A stretch of DNA of 64,000 bases from Pseudomonas rubra (GCF_028656935.1 NZ_JAMDGZ010000002.1:124001-188000), one strand, 5' to 3'. Counted from the first letter of the stretch, positions 34,156-44,354 are shown. Translations and numbers: made by a program. Notes: a model not told the origin generated them from the sequence alone.

Positions 34156-37065
34156 TTACAGGTCTTCCGACAACACCCTATCGATGCTGTCGACGAAGTA
34201 GTCGACACTGGCCCGAGTGGTACACATCGGCGGTTTGATCTTGAGAATATTGAGGTAGTCCCCCGTGGGCTGCATGAAGATGCCCAGGTCGCGCAAGCGG
34301 TTGCACAACAGGGTGGTCTCGGCGCTCGCCGGCTCAAGCGTGTGGCGATCACGCACCAGTTCCAGCCCAAGGTAGAAACCAGAGCCATGCACAGCGCCTG
34401 CCAACGGATGTTTATCGACCAACTGCTGCAGCCGCGCCTTGAAGTAGCCGCCGACTTCCCGGGCGTTCTCCCACAGCCCCTCCTCTTGCATGACATCCAG
34501 CACGGCCATGCCGATGCGGCAACTGACCGGGCTGCCGCCGGCGGATGAGAAGAAATAACCCTCCGCCTCCAGCGCTTCGGCGATCTCCCGACGGGTAATC
34601 ACCGCGCCCAAAGGCTGGCCGTTACCCATGCCCTTGGCCATGGTAATGATGTCCGGCACCACCCCCTGCTCCTCAAATCCCCAGAACCAGGTACCCAACC
34701 GCCCGTAGCCGACCTGCACTTCGTCGGCGATGCACACGCCGCCCGCTGCCCGTACCTTTGCGTACGCTTGTTGCAGGTAACCTGGCGGCAGCGAGATGCC
34801 ACCAGCATTGCCGTACACCGGCTCACAAATGAAGCCGGCCAGTTGCCTTTGCTCAGCAGCCAGTGCGTCGAGCTTGGCATCAACATCGCGCAGATAGTCA
34901 GCGCTGCTCTGGGCACCACGGTAAGCACCACGATAGGTGTTGGGCGCAATCACCGGGTGCACCCAGTCCGGCCGGGTGCTCAAGGCCTGCGGGTTATCGG
35001 CGATGGAAGTGGAAATCGCATCGGTGGCCACCGACCAGCCGTGGTACGCCTCCAGCACGCTGAGCAGATCGCGCCCGCCGCTGTAGGCCCAGGCCAGACG
35101 AATCGCCAGGTCATTGGCTTCGGTGCCGCTGTTGACCAGAAATACCCGGTCCATGCCGCTGGGTGCCAATGCCAGCAAGCGCTCGGAGAACTCGGCGATA
35201 GCGGCATAGTGAAAGCGCGAGTTGGTGTTGAGCAGCGACCACTGCCGCGCCGATTCAGCAACCATGCGCGGATGACCGTGGCCCAGTACCGCGACGTTAT
35301 TGAGCATGTCCAGGTAGGCCCTGCCCTGCATGTCGAACAGGTAATTGCGCCATCCGCGCTCGATATGCGGTGGCTGCTGGTAGTAGTGCTTCTGCGAGCG
35401 GGCAAAGCTGGCATCGCGGCGGGCCAGCAGCGCCTGGGCATCTGCCAGCGGTTCGGCGTCGCAGGCAAAGCCGAGGATCGCCTGCGGTGAAGGGCACAGT
35501 GCTTGCCAGCCCCGGGCCCGTGAAGGTTCGACAAATGCCGGCGGGTACAGCCCGATCACCCGACACAACTGCACACGCAACACCCCACCGCTGGCACCCA
35601 GCGACTGCCCTTTGGCTAACACCTGACCGTCATCAGGGCCTTGGCCCAGGCCGTGCAACCACAGGCTGCATGCCTGCCCTTCCAAGCAACCACTGTCCTC
35701 GCCATATTGGCGCCAAGTGCCAGCCCAAGGCACCTGCAACAGCGTTGCAGACGGTAACTGCAGATCCACGTGCAGAGCAAAAGTCGCGGGCTCTGCCGGG
35801 TTGTCGATGTGGGTTTGCGACAAACGATACTGGCCAAACAAGGAGCAGGCCGCACCTGACGTTGCAGCCTGCTCGGCCAGCAACCTTTGATCGATGCCGG
35901 GCTGCTCCCAGTTCCCGGCCTGGTAATGCTCACTGAGCACTCCCAGATCTACCGTAACCACCTGGGCTGCGAGCGAAGCAGTCAGTAATGGAACGGCGTC
36001 TTGCAGCACAAGGGCTGGCAGGTCTTGCCCGGCAGCCTGCAGGATGGCCGCCTCCATCAGCTCGAACGGCACGCTGGTGGCGACATCGAAGATTTCCCAC
36101 TCATGGGCCAGGTTGTCGCGGCTGTAGACATTGCCCGGATCGACGCTCAGTTGCTGCTCGCCGCTGAGCACCAGCACGGCGGCGCGCGCCACAACCAGAG
36201 GCCACAACGCCTTGAGCTCGGCCTCGGTCAACGGATTGAGTGCGTGGTAGGCCTCGACAGCGGGCAGTATCCGCAGCGGATCGCCCTCGGCGTGATGCAA
36301 CAGCGCAGCACAGGTAACGGACAGCTCGGCGATACGCCAGGTGTGCAGCAGATCGCCGAAGTCGATGAGCCCTTGCAATTGCCACTGGCGTTGCTCGTCA
36401 CGCAGCCAGACGGCGTTGTCATCGGTGATATCCAGGTGCACGGCCTGCCATGGCAGCGCCGCGATCAGCGGTTGCAAGTGCTCCCGAGCCTGATCAGCGG
36501 CGGCCTTGACCCGCGCTTGCCGAGGACTGCTGTCCAGTACCGGCAGTAGATGACCTATCAGCGCCTGGGCATGGCGTGGATCCCACTGCAATGTGCGCTC
36601 AAGGCCTGGGTGGATGAAGTCAGCCAGGGCCAGGTCAACTTGCGCACAGAGACGGCCCAACTCCGCAACCAGGCGCGGCTCCATGTGCTTGATCCGGGTC
36701 AGCGACCGGCCCTCTATGTAGTCGAGCAGGCGCACGCGCAGAGGCTGGCCGTCGATATTGACATCCAGCAGGTGCTCGCCCGATCGAGCAACCTGCACGG
36801 CGGGCACCGGCAGCCCCTGGTCACGCAGGTACCCCAGGGCGGCATGTTGCGCCTCAAGCTCAGCAGCGGCGTAGGCACCATGGCAAACTTTCAACACGAA
36901 GCGTCCCTGCGGGGACTGCAGACGGAAGTTTTGGTCTTGCTGGCTGCCCAGCGCATGCAGCGAGCCGTTGAGACCATAATGGTCCTGCAGCAAGGTCGCT
37001 GCCTGCTGCGGGCTGACGTCAGGACATGGCTGGCTGGAGCGATGAATCAGGGTGCTGAGCGACAT
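34156..37065 (-). CDS. APH-type kinase / class III aminotransferase fusion protein
   Basis: A 969-residue three-part enzyme. Residues about 30-300 form an aminoglycoside-phosphotransferase (choline/homoserine kinase) fold, with WQAVHLDITDDNAVW as catalytic loop and LIDFGDLLHTW as the metal-binding segment. Residues about 365-520 are a middle beta-rich domain, similar in position to the M23/lipoyl-like domain of such fusions. Residues about 560-965 are a class III PLP aminotransferase, with NSGTEANDLAIRL, CIADEVQVGYGRLG and the PLP lysine K811 in MAKGMGNG. Both enzyme halves look intact. The aminotransferase half resembles ethanolamine-phosphate and hydroxylysine-phosphate phospho-lyases. A plausible idea is phosphorylation of an amino alcohol or hydroxy-amino acid followed by PLP-dependent elimination; the substrate is unknown. 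It is upstream of the aguA locus but is followed by its own terminator. Confidence 0.88.
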   Translation of the reverse strand: MSLSTLIHRSSQPCPDVSPQQAATLLQDHYGLNGSLHALGSQQDQNFRLQSPQGRFVLKVCHGAYAAAELEAQHAALGYLRDQGLPVPAVQVARSGEHLLDVNIDGQPLRVRLLDYIEGRSLTRIKHMEPRLVAELGRLCAQVDLALADFIHPGLERTLQWDPRHAQALIGHLLPVLDSSPRQARVKAAADQAREHLQPLIAALPWQAVHLDITDDNAVWLRDEQRQWQLQGLIDFGDLLHTWRIAELSVTCAALLHHAEGDPLRILPAVEAYHALNPLTEAELKALWPLVVARAAVLVLSGEQQLSVDPGNVYSRDNLAHEWEIFDVATSVPFELMEAAILQAAGQDLPALVLQDAVPLLTASLAAQVVTVDLGVLSEHYQAGNWEQPGIDQRLLAEQAATSGAACSLFGQYRLSQTHIDNPAEPATFALHVDLQLPSATLLQVPWAGTWRQYGEDSGCLEGQACSLWLHGLGQGPDDGQVLAKGQSLGASGGVLRVQLCRVIGLYPPAFVEPSRARGWQALCPSPQAILGFACDAEPLADAQALLARRDASFARSQKHYYQQPPHIERGWRNYLFDMQGRAYLDMLNNVAVLGHGHPRMVAESARQWSLLNTNSRFHYAAIAEFSERLLALAPSGMDRVFLVNSGTEANDLAIRLAWAYSGGRDLLSVLEAYHGWSVATDAISTSIADNPQALSTRPDWVHPVIAPNTYRGAYRGAQSSADYLRDVDAKLDALAAEQRQLAGFICEPVYGNAGGISLPPGYLQQAYAKVRAAGGVCIADEVQVGYGRLGTWFWGFEEQGVVPDIITMAKGMGNGQPLGAVITRREIAEALEAEGYFFSSAGGSPVSCRIGMAVLDVMQEEGLWENAREVGGYFKARLQQLVDKHPLAGAVHGSGFYLGLELVRDRHTLEPASAETTLLCNRLRDLGIFMQPTGDYLNILKIKPPMCTTRASVDYFVDSIDRVLSEDL

Positions 37066-37274
37066 GGGCAGAAACCTGTTTTTTATTGCTCATATCGCCA
37101 TTGCGGCTGCCGATAAGCAAGAACAACAGGTAAAATTGCTGACATTCCGCTAAGTGGCTGATTGAACCAGGCATAAACGAGCGTTTCGGCGCTTTTTGCT
37201 TGCACCCGCCTGCGCCCGGCCACAAGCTACGCACTTTATGCTTAATGTCAGTTATGGAAGAAAGGCAGCCAGAC

Positions 37275-38357
37275 ATGCGAATTCTCATCACCGGCGGGGC
37301 CGGCTTTATCGGTTCGGCGCTGGTGCGTCACCTGATCACCAATACCGAGCACGAAGTGCTCAACCTCGACAAGCTGACCTATGCCGGTAACCTGGAGTCG
37401 CTGACCAGCATCGCGACCGATACCCGCTACGAGTTCGTCCAGGCAGACATCGCCGATCAGGCTACAGTCAGTGCTGTGCTTGAGCGTTTCAAACCGCATG
37501 CGATCATGCACCTTGCAGCTGAATCGCATGTCGACCGCTCGATCGACGGTCCTTCCGACTTTATCCACACCAATATCGTCGGCACTTACAGCTTGTTGGA
37601 AGCTACCCGCGCCTACTGGCTGACCCTGCCTGCCGACGAACGTGCTGCGTTCCGCTTCCACCACATTTCCACCGACGAAGTGTATGGCGACCTGCATGGC
37701 GTCGATGACCTGTTCACCGAAACCACGCCTTACGCGCCAAGCTCGCCTTATTCGGCCAGCAAGGCTGCGTCCGACCACCTGGTTCGCGCCTGGCAACGTA
37801 CCTATGGCCTGCCGGTGCTGATCACCAATTGCTCGAACAACTACGGGCCGTTCCACTTCCCGGAAAAACTCATTCCGCTGGTGATTCTCAATGCCCTGGC
37901 GGGCAAGCCACTGCCGGTGTACGGCAATGGCCTGCAAGTGCGTGACTGGCTGTTCGTCGAAGATCACGCCCGCGCCCTGTTCAAGGTAGTGACCGAAGGA
38001 AAAGTGGGCGAGACCTACAATATTGGCGGCCATAACGAGCAGAAAAACATCGACGTGGTACGCGGCATCTGCACACTGCTTGAAGAGCTGGCGCCACAGC
38101 GTCCGGCAGGCATTACCAATTATGCCGACCTGATCACCTATGTTCAGGATCGCCCTGGCCACGACCAGCGTTATGCCATCGACGCCAGCAAGATTGAACG
38201 TGAACTGGGCTGGGTCCCTGAAGAAACCTTCGAGACCGGCCTGCGCAAGACCGTACAGTGGTACCTGGACAACCTGGAGTGGTGCCAGCGGGTACAAGAC
38301 GGCAGTTATCAAGGCCAGCGCCTGGGCGCCAGCGAACTCAAGGATCTGATTGCATGA
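37275..38357 (+). CDS. rmlB: dTDP-glucose 4,6-dehydratase
   Basis: Second step of dTDP-L-rhamnose synthesis: dTDP-glucose to dTDP-4-keto-6-deoxyglucose. The 360-residue SDR protein begins with the NAD-binding GGAGFIGS motif (residues 8-15). It carries STDEVYGDL with the catalytic Thr-Asp-Glu and the [10 protein letters not shown] active-site Tyr/Lys. I chose ATG 37275, with AAAGG about 10 bases upstream. An in-frame ATG seven codons earlier is possible but would extend past the usual N-terminus. It is the first gene of the rmlBACD operon, whose four genes overlap. Confidence 0.96.
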   Translation: MRILITGGAGFIGSALVRHLITNTEHEVLNLDKLTYAGNLESLTSIATDTRYEFVQADIADQATVSAVLERFKPHAIMHLAAESHVDRSIDGPSDFIHTNIVGTYSLLEATRAYWLTLPADERAAFRFHHISTDEVYGDLHGVDDLFTETTPYAPSSPYSASKAASDHLVRAWQRTYGLPVLITNCSNNYGPFHFPEKLIPLVILNALAGKPLPVYGNGLQVRDWLFVEDHARALFKVVTEGKVGETYNIGGHNEQKNIDVVRGICTLLEELAPQRPAGITNYADLITYVQDRPGHDQRYAIDASKIERELGWVPEETFETGLRKTVQWYLDNLEWCQRVQDGSYQGQRLGASELKDLIA

Positions 38358-39226
38358 CCAAAGGTATTGTCCTGGCGGGTGGCTCCGGCACCCGCCTGCA
38401 CCCGATCACCCTGGGTGTTTCCAAACAGCTGTTGCCTATCTACGACAAGCCGATGATCTACTACCCGATCTCGGTGCTGATGCTGGCCGGTATTCGCGAA
38501 ATTCTGCTGATCTCCACGCCACAGGACTTGCCGCAGTACAAACAGCTGCTGGGTGACGGTAGCCAGTTCGGTATCGAACTCAGCTATGCCGAACAGCCGT
38601 CTCCCGACGGCCTGGCCCAGGCATTCCTGATTGGCGAAGAGTTCATCGGCGACGATTCAGTCTGCCTGATCCTCGGCGACAATATTTTCCACGGCCAGGG
38701 TTTCACCCCACAACTGCGTCAGGCAATCCTGCGTGATAAAGGTGCAACGGTATTCGGCTACTGGGTCAAGGATCCGGAGCGTTTTGGCGTCGTCGAGTTC
38801 GATGCCAAGGGTTGCGCGCTGTCCATCGAAGAAAAGCCTGCCCAGCCAAAATCCAGCTATGCCGTCACGGGCCTGTACTTCTACGACAACGAGGTGGTGC
38901 AGATCGCCAAGGCGGTCAAGCCTTCGCCGCGCGGAGAGCTCGAAATCACCGACATCAACAACGCCTACCTCAAGCGCGGCGACCTCAATGTGCAACTGCT
39001 TGGACGTGGTTTTGCCTGGCTTGACACCGGCACTCATGACAGCCTGCTGGAAGCTTCCCAGTATGTGCAGACGATCGAGCATCGTCAGGGTCTGAAGGTC
39101 GCTTGCCTTGAGGAAATCGCCTACCAACAACGCTGGATTGATGAAGCACATCTGCTCGAGCGAGCGAAAATGTTTGGTAAGACCGGTTACGGTCAGTACC
39201 TGTTCGGTCTTGTAGGAAATCGCTAA
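38354..39226 (+). CDS. rmlA: Glucose-1-phosphate thymidylyltransferase
   Basis: First committed step to dTDP-rhamnose: dTTP plus glucose-1-phosphate to dTDP-glucose. The 290 residues start with the nucleotidyltransferase signature [20 protein letters not shown] and [15 protein letters not shown], and continue with [12 protein letters not shown] and LGDNIFHG. The gene starts within the rmlB stop (ATGA). It is a normal, full-length RmlA. Confidence 0.97.
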   Translation: MTKGIVLAGGSGTRLHPITLGVSKQLLPIYDKPMIYYPISVLMLAGIREILLISTPQDLPQYKQLLGDGSQFGIELSYAEQPSPDGLAQAFLIGEEFIGDDSVCLILGDNIFHGQGFTPQLRQAILRDKGATVFGYWVKDPERFGVVEFDAKGCALSIEEKPAQPKSSYAVTGLYFYDNEVVQIAKAVKPSPRGELEITDINNAYLKRGDLNVQLLGRGFAWLDTGTHDSLLEASQYVQTIEHRQGLKVACLEEIAYQQRWIDEAHLLERAKMFGKTGYGQYLFGLVGNR

Positions 39227-39771
39227 TGAACGTGATCCCCAGCACGCTACCCGATGTACTCATCATCGAACCCAAAGTATTCGGTGACGAACGGGGGTTC
39301 TTCTTCGAGAGCTTCAACGAGCGTTCTTTCCATGAAGCCACGGGTATCAATGCCCACTTCGTGCAGGACAATCACTCGGGCTCACAAAAGGGTGTGCTGC
39401 GTGGTCTTCACTATCAGATTACGCATACGCAGGACAAACTGGTCCGGGTAACCGCGGGCGAAGTGCTTGATGTCGCCGTGGATATCCGGCGCAACTCACC
39501 GACGTTCGGCCACTGGACCAGTATCCGACTGTCTGCACAGAACAATCGCCAGCTGTGGATACCCAAGGGGTTTGCCCACGGCTTTGTGGTGTTGAGTGAA
39601 TTTGCCGAGTTTCTCTACAAAACCACAGACTACTATGTGCCGTCTGCAGAACGCTGTATCCGTTGGAACGACCCGGATTTGAGTATTGACTGGCAGCTCG
39701 AAGCCGCACCTGTGCTTTCTGCCAAGGATCAGGTCGGCAAGTTGTTAAGTGAAGCAGAGCTGTTCCCGTGA
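39226..39771 (+). CDS. rmlC: dTDP-4-dehydrorhamnose 3,5-epimerase
   Basis: Third step of the dTDP-rhamnose pathway. The 181-residue cupin carries the family landmarks DERGFFFESFN, FVQDNHS, KGVLRGLHYQ with the catalytic histidine, and WIPKGFAHGFVVLS. It starts one base into the rmlA stop (TAATG), with AGGAAA upstream, and overlaps rmlD by four bases. Confidence 0.97.
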   Translation: MNVIPSTLPDVLIIEPKVFGDERGFFFESFNERSFHEATGINAHFVQDNHSGSQKGVLRGLHYQITHTQDKLVRVTAGEVLDVAVDIRRNSPTFGHWTSIRLSAQNNRQLWIPKGFAHGFVVLSEFAEFLYKTTDYYVPSAERCIRWNDPDLSIDWQLEAAPVLSAKDQVGKLLSEAELFP

Positions 39772-40643
39772 CTCAAACTCCACTGTGCATACTCATTGTC
39801 GGCCAGCACGGTCAGGTTTCCCAGGAGCTGCAACAGCGCCTGGGCGATCTTGGCCAACTGCTTGTAGTGGGGCGCGACACGCTGGATCTGGCGCAACCAG
39901 AAGGTATTCGTGCGCAGGTACAAGCGCTCAAACCCGACCTGATCATCAACGCCGCAGCCCACACTGCGGTCGATCAGGCCGAAAGCGAGCCGGAGCTGGC
40001 GTTTGCGATCAACGCAACGGCACCGGGGATCTTTGCCGAAGAAGCCGCCAGGCTCGGCATCCCGCTGATCCACTACTCCACCGATTATGTGTTCGATGGC
40101 AGCAAGGCCAGCCCCTACAACGAAGACGACGCGCCCAACCCGCTCGGCGTCTACGGGCGCAGCAAGCTGGCCGGTGAGCAGGCAATCACCGCAGTGGCTG
40201 GTCAGCACCTGATCCTGCGCACCAGTTGGGTGTATTCGCGCCATGGGCGCAACTTTCTGCTGACCATGCAGCGTCTGCTGCAGGAGAAACCCGAGTTGCG
40301 CATCGTTGCCGACCAGATCGGCGCACCGACCTGGGCCGGCACCATCGCCCAGAGCACCCGCGCCCTGATCGAGCGCTGGCAGGCTGGCCAGGCCGGAGCC
40401 TGGGGTACCTATCACCTGACCGCCCAGGGTGAAACCTCCTGGTTCGGCTTTGCCCAGGCTATCGGTGAGCAACTCAAGGCTCAGGGCCTGCCCTGTGCCG
40501 AGCTGCTGCCGATTCCTTCCAGTGATTACCCGACCCCCGCCCGTCGGCCGCTGAACTCGCGCCTCGATTGCAGTCGCCTGCAACGCGAGTGGCAAGTCAG
40601 CCAAGCGCACTGGCAGCAGGCGCTGATCGACTGCCTGAAGTAG
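39768..40643 (+). CDS. rmlD: dTDP-4-dehydrorhamnose reductase
   Basis: Final NAD(P)H-dependent step giving dTDP-L-rhamnose for LPS or other glycans. The 291-residue SDR protein has GQHGQVSQELQQ in place of the usual first-strand glycine motif. It also has NAAAHTAVDQAE, YSTDYVFDG and the YGRSKLAGE catalytic tyrosine/lysine. The GTG start overlaps the rmlC stop as GTGA. Here rmlD is last in the order B-A-C-D, whereas I recall B-D-A-C in P. aeruginosa. Confidence 0.96.
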   Translation: MTQTPLCILIVGQHGQVSQELQQRLGDLGQLLVVGRDTLDLAQPEGIRAQVQALKPDLIINAAAHTAVDQAESEPELAFAINATAPGIFAEEAARLGIPLIHYSTDYVFDGSKASPYNEDDAPNPLGVYGRSKLAGEQAITAVAGQHLILRTSWVYSRHGRNFLLTMQRLLQEKPELRIVADQIGAPTWAGTIAQSTRALIERWQAGQAGAWGTYHLTAQGETSWFGFAQAIGEQLKAQGLPCAELLPIPSSDYPTPARRPLNSRLDCSRLQREWQVSQAHWQQALIDCLK

Positions 40644-40650
40644 CGCATAA

Positions 40651-40672
40651 TGCGCCAGATCATTCTGGCGCA
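40651..40672 (+). terminator. Hairpin between rmlD and dctB
   Basis: TGCGCCAG and CTGGCGCA form a perfect 8-bp stem with a 6-base loop in the 35-base gap before dctB. It has no T-run and sits where the dctB ribosome site would be expected. It may limit read-through or dctB translation; the role is inferred. Confidence 0.45.
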
Positions 40673-40678
40673 GTTGCG

Positions 40679-42493
40679 ATGAACATAACCCCACCCGTAC
40701 CCCGCCGCCCTCGCTGGCGCAGCCTGGCCATGCTTGCCGTATGCCTGGCGCCCTTGCTGTGGCCATTGCAGCACCTGGCTGAACGTTACTACCAGGACGA
40801 GCTGGCCGGACAGAACCGCCAGACCCTCGACCTGTACGTGGCCAACCTGCTCGGCACCTTGCATCGTTACGAGACGTTGCCGCAGATCCTCGGCGACCTG
40901 CCAGCACTGCGAGCGGTGCTGGCCGACCCGCTACGCCTGGAAACCCTGACCAACGCCAACCGCCTGCTCAAGGACATCGCCACCCAGACCGGCGCCGAGG
41001 TCATGTACCTGATGGACGCCAATGGCAACACCCTGGCCGCCTCGAACTGGGACAAGCGCGACAGTTTCGTCGGTCGCAACTTCGCCTTCCGCCCCTACTT
41101 CAGCGAAGCTATCGCCGGGCACCTGGGGCGTTTCTTCGGCCAAGGCACCACCTCGGCCAAGCGCGGCTACTTCTTTGCCGCTGCCGTGCGCGACCGCGAC
41201 AAGGTGATCGGTGCGCTGGTGGTCAAGGTCGACCTCGACCACACCGAAACCCTCTGGGGCAAAACCCCTGAGCAACTGCTGCTGACCGACCACAATGGCG
41301 TGGTCATCCTCACCTCGCGTCCCGACTGGCGTTTCCGTGCCACCCGGCCGCTAAGCGATGCCGAACGCGCAGCCATCGTCGCCATCCAGCCGTACCCGAC
41401 CCAGTCACCTAAACCGCTGAGCCTGGACCCCAAGGCCTGGCTGACGCAAACCCAGGCCATCGAGGAAACCGGCTGGCAAGTCAGCATCCTCGCCCCACGC
41501 ACCCTGATCGATCGCTCGGTGCGCACAGTGGTGGCCATTGGTGGTGCGACCTTGCTGGTCCTGATGCTGCTGCTCGGGCTGATCATGCAGCGCCGGCGCC
41601 ACTACATGGACCGCATCGACTTCGAAGCCCATGGCCGCCAGGAACTGGAAAAGCGCGTCATCGAGCGCACCGCCGACCTCGAAGGCCTCAACAGCCGCCT
41701 CAAGAGCGAAGTACTGGAACGCGAACAGGCCCAACAGGAACTGGTCCGCGCCCAGGACGAGCTGGTCCAGGCCGGCAAACTTTCGGTACTGGGCACCATG
41801 TCGGCGAGCATCAGCCATGAGCTCAACCAGCCACTGGCGGCAATCCGTAGTTATGCGGAAAACGCCGAGATCCTGCTCGATCACCAGCGCACCGATGACG
41901 CCCGCAGCAATCTCAAGCTGATCAGCGAACTGACCGGGCGCATGGCCTCGATCATCGCGCATCTGCGCGCCTTTGCCCGTCGCGACCGCCATGCCCCAGA
42001 GAGTGTGGCCTTGCAGCCGGCTCTGGACGATGCCCTGGCGCTGCTAGCCAAGCGCCGGCGGGCCATGGCCGTGGAGCTGGTGCGCGACCTGCCCGAGGCG
42101 ACCTTGTGGGTCCAGGCCGGTGAGACCCGTCTGCGCCAGGTGCTCGGCAACCTGCTGGCCAACGCTCTGGATGCCCTGACTGAAAAAGCCAACCCGCGCA
42201 AACTCTGGCTCAGTGCCGAGCAGCGCGATGGCAACGTCTACCTGTACATTCGCGACAACGGACCGGGCTTTACCAGCCAAGCCATGGCCCGCGCCCGAGA
42301 GCCGTTTTTCACCACCAAGACGCGCACTCAGGGCCTTGGCCTGGGGCTGGCGATCTGCGATACCTTGATGCGTGCGCTGGGCGGCGAGTTGCTGCTGGGT
42401 AACCACCCTGAAGGCGGCGCCCTGCTCACCCTGCAACTGCGCATCGCCAAGCCCGGCGCCACACTACCCACTTCGGAGGACCCATCGGCATGA
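40679..42493 (+). CDS. dctB: C4-dicarboxylate sensor histidine kinase
   Basis: Membrane sensor kinase of the DctB type, 604 residues. It has a transmembrane helix near residues 15-33, then a periplasmic double-Cache domain (about 35-290; VMYLMDANGNTLAASNW, NFAFRPYFSEAI). A second helix lies at about 290-310, followed by a coiled-coil stretch. The kinase core has the phospho-acceptor H380 in SISHELNQPL and an ATPase domain with GLGLGLAICDTL. No clear ribosome site precedes ATG 40679, where a hairpin lies instead. It is coupled to dctD by an ATGA overlap. Location directly after the rml genes matches dctB of P. aeruginosa, but the dctPQM transport genes found there do not follow here. Confidence 0.88.
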   Translation: MNITPPVPRRPRWRSLAMLAVCLAPLLWPLQHLAERYYQDELAGQNRQTLDLYVANLLGTLHRYETLPQILGDLPALRAVLADPLRLETLTNANRLLKDIATQTGAEVMYLMDANGNTLAASNWDKRDSFVGRNFAFRPYFSEAIAGHLGRFFGQGTTSAKRGYFFAAAVRDRDKVIGALVVKVDLDHTETLWGKTPEQLLLTDHNGVVILTSRPDWRFRATRPLSDAERAAIVAIQPYPTQSPKPLSLDPKAWLTQTQAIEETGWQVSILAPRTLIDRSVRTVVAIGGATLLVLMLLLGLIMQRRRHYMDRIDFEAHGRQELEKRVIERTADLEGLNSRLKSEVLEREQAQQELVRAQDELVQAGKLSVLGTMSASISHELNQPLAAIRSYAENAEILLDHQRTDDARSNLKLISELTGRMASIIAHLRAFARRDRHAPESVALQPALDDALALLAKRRRAMAVELVRDLPEATLWVQAGETRLRQVLGNLLANALDALTEKANPRKLWLSAEQRDGNVYLYIRDNGPGFTSQAMARAREPFFTTKTRTQGLGLGLAICDTLMRALGGELLLGNHPEGGALLTLQLRIAKPGATLPTSEDPSA

Positions 42494-43902
42494 CGACCGA
42501 GCCGCTCATCGACAGCCGCACGCAGGTGATCCTGGTCGACGACGACCCGCACTTGCGCCAGGCCCTGAGCCAGACCCTCGACCTTGCCGGACTGAAAGTC
42601 CTGACCTTCAGTGATGCCCAGGGCTTGGCCGAGCGTGTCGAACGCGACTGGCCGGGCGTGGTGGTCAGCGATATCCGCATGCCCGGTATCGACGGCCTGG
42701 AGCTGCTGCAACACCTTCGCGGCCAGGACCCGGAACTGCCGGTGCTGCTGATTACCGGCCACGGCGACGTGCCCCTGGCGGTGCAGGCCATGCGTAATGG
42801 CGCCTACGACTTCCTGGAAAAACCTTTCGCCAGCGATGCGCTGCTCGACAGCGTACGCCGTGCCCTGGCCCTGCGCCGCCTGGTGCTGGACAACCGCAGC
42901 CTGCGCCTGGCCTTGAGCGATCGCCAAGAACTGAGCACGCGCCTGGTCGGCCATTCGGCGCCAATGCTGCGCCTGCGCGAGCAGATCGGCGCCTTGGCCG
43001 GCACCCGCGCCGACGTGCTGATCCTTGGCGAAACCGGCGCTGGCAAGGAAGTGGTGGCTCGCGCCCTGCACGACCTGTCGAGCCGCCGTGACGGCCCCTT
43101 CGTAGCAATCAACGCCGGCGCCCTGGCCGAATCGGTGGTCGAAAGCGAGCTGTTCGGCCACGAACCTGGGGCCTTCACCGGCGCGCAGAAACGCCGCATC
43201 GGCAAATTCGAATTTGCCAACGGCGGTACACTGTTCCTCGATGAAATCGAAAGCATGAGCCTGGACGTGCAGGTCAAGCTGCTGCGCCTGCTGCAGGAGC
43301 GGGTGGTCGAACGCTTGGGCGGCAACCAGCTGATCCCGCTGGATATCCGCATCATTGCCGCGACCAAGGAAGACCTGCGTCAAGCCGCCGACCAAGGGCG
43401 CTTCCGTGCCGACCTGTATTACCGCCTGAACGTCGCGCCGCTGCGCATTCCACCGCTGCGCGAGCGCGGCGAAGACATCCTGGTGCTGTTCCAGCACTTC
43501 GCCGATACGGCCAGCGAGCGCCATGGCCTGCCGGTCCATGCGCTGCAACCCGCACAACGGGCCTTGCTGCTGCGCCATGAATGGCCAGGCAACGTGCGCG
43601 AGCTGCAGAACGCCGCCGAACGCTTCGCCTTGGGGCTGGAACTGGCCCTGGACGGTGATATGCCGCCTGCTGGCGACAACACCGCTTACCCCGTCGGCAA
43701 CGCCAGCCTGAGCGAACAGGTCGAGCATTTCGAACGCTCTCTGATCGCCGCTGAACTGGCCCGCTCGCACAACTCCCTGCGCAGCCTGGCCGAAGCCCTT
43801 GGCATTCCGCGCAAGACCCTGCACGACAAGCTGCGTAAACACGGCCTGAGCTTTGCCGACAGCAACCACAACAGTGATGATCTGGAGGACAACCGGCCAT
43901 GA
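42490..43902 (+). CDS. dctD: Sigma-54-dependent response regulator
   Basis: NtrC-family activator, 470 residues. The receiver domain (about 10-125) has the phospho-acceptor D61 in VVVSDIRMPG. The AAA+ domain has Walker A GETGAGKE and the sigma-54 contact loop GAFTGA at 227-232. The Fis-type C-terminal HTH reads SLAEALGIPRKTLHDKLRKH. It is partnered with DctB and expected to activate C4-dicarboxylate uptake genes located elsewhere. It overlaps the following thioesterase gene (ATGA). Confidence 0.9.
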   Translation: MTTEPLIDSRTQVILVDDDPHLRQALSQTLDLAGLKVLTFSDAQGLAERVERDWPGVVVSDIRMPGIDGLELLQHLRGQDPELPVLLITGHGDVPLAVQAMRNGAYDFLEKPFASDALLDSVRRALALRRLVLDNRSLRLALSDRQELSTRLVGHSAPMLRLREQIGALAGTRADVLILGETGAGKEVVARALHDLSSRRDGPFVAINAGALAESVVESELFGHEPGAFTGAQKRRIGKFEFANGGTLFLDEIESMSLDVQVKLLRLLQERVVERLGGNQLIPLDIRIIAATKEDLRQAADQGRFRADLYYRLNVAPLRIPPLRERGEDILVLFQHFADTASERHGLPVHALQPAQRALLLRHEWPGNVRELQNAAERFALGLELALDGDMPPAGDNTAYPVGNASLSEQVEHFERSLIAAELARSHNSLRSLAEALGIPRKTLHDKLRKHGLSFADSNHNSDDLEDNRP

Positions 43903-44354
43903 GTACAGACGGTCACTACCTCGAATCGGTGCTGCACCGCGACATCCCGCTGACCCGGCAGATGGGCCTGCAGGTGCTCGACTGGCAACAGCATTGCCTG
44001 CGCCTGCAACTGCCGCTGGAAGCCAACGTCAACCACAAGAGCACCATGTTCGGCGGCAGCCTGTACTGCGCTGCGGTGCTGGTCGGTTGGGGCTGGTTGC
44101 ACCTGAGGCTGCGCGAAGCGGGGATCGATGACGGGCATATCGTCATCCAGGAAGGCCAGATCAGCTATCCGCTACCGGTTACCGGCGCGGCCATTGCCAC
44201 CTGCGCGGCACCGGAGGACAAAATCTGGGAGCGTTTCATCGCCACCTACCAGCGCCGTGGCCGGGCACGGCTGAACCTGCACACCGAGGTCAGCAACGCC
44301 GGCAGCAGCGAGGCTGCTGTGCAGTTCAGCGGCCAGTACGTGCTACACCGTTAG
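43899..44354 (+). CDS. YiiD C-terminal-type thioesterase (hotdog fold)
   Basis: A 151-residue hotdog protein matching the putative thioesterase domain of YiiD, with NHKSTMFGGSLYCAAVLVGWG near residues 47-67 marking the hotdog helix and its nearby acidic pocket. The substrate is unknown. It is translationally coupled to dctD by ATGA but probably unrelated in function. It converges with cysQ, and the two genes overlap by 12 bases. Confidence 0.82.
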   Translation: MSTDGHYLESVLHRDIPLTRQMGLQVLDWQQHCLRLQLPLEANVNHKSTMFGGSLYCAAVLVGWGWLHLRLREAGIDDGHIVIQEGQISYPLPVTGAAIATCAAPEDKIWERFIATYQRRGRARLNLHTEVSNAGSSEAAVQFSGQYVLHR

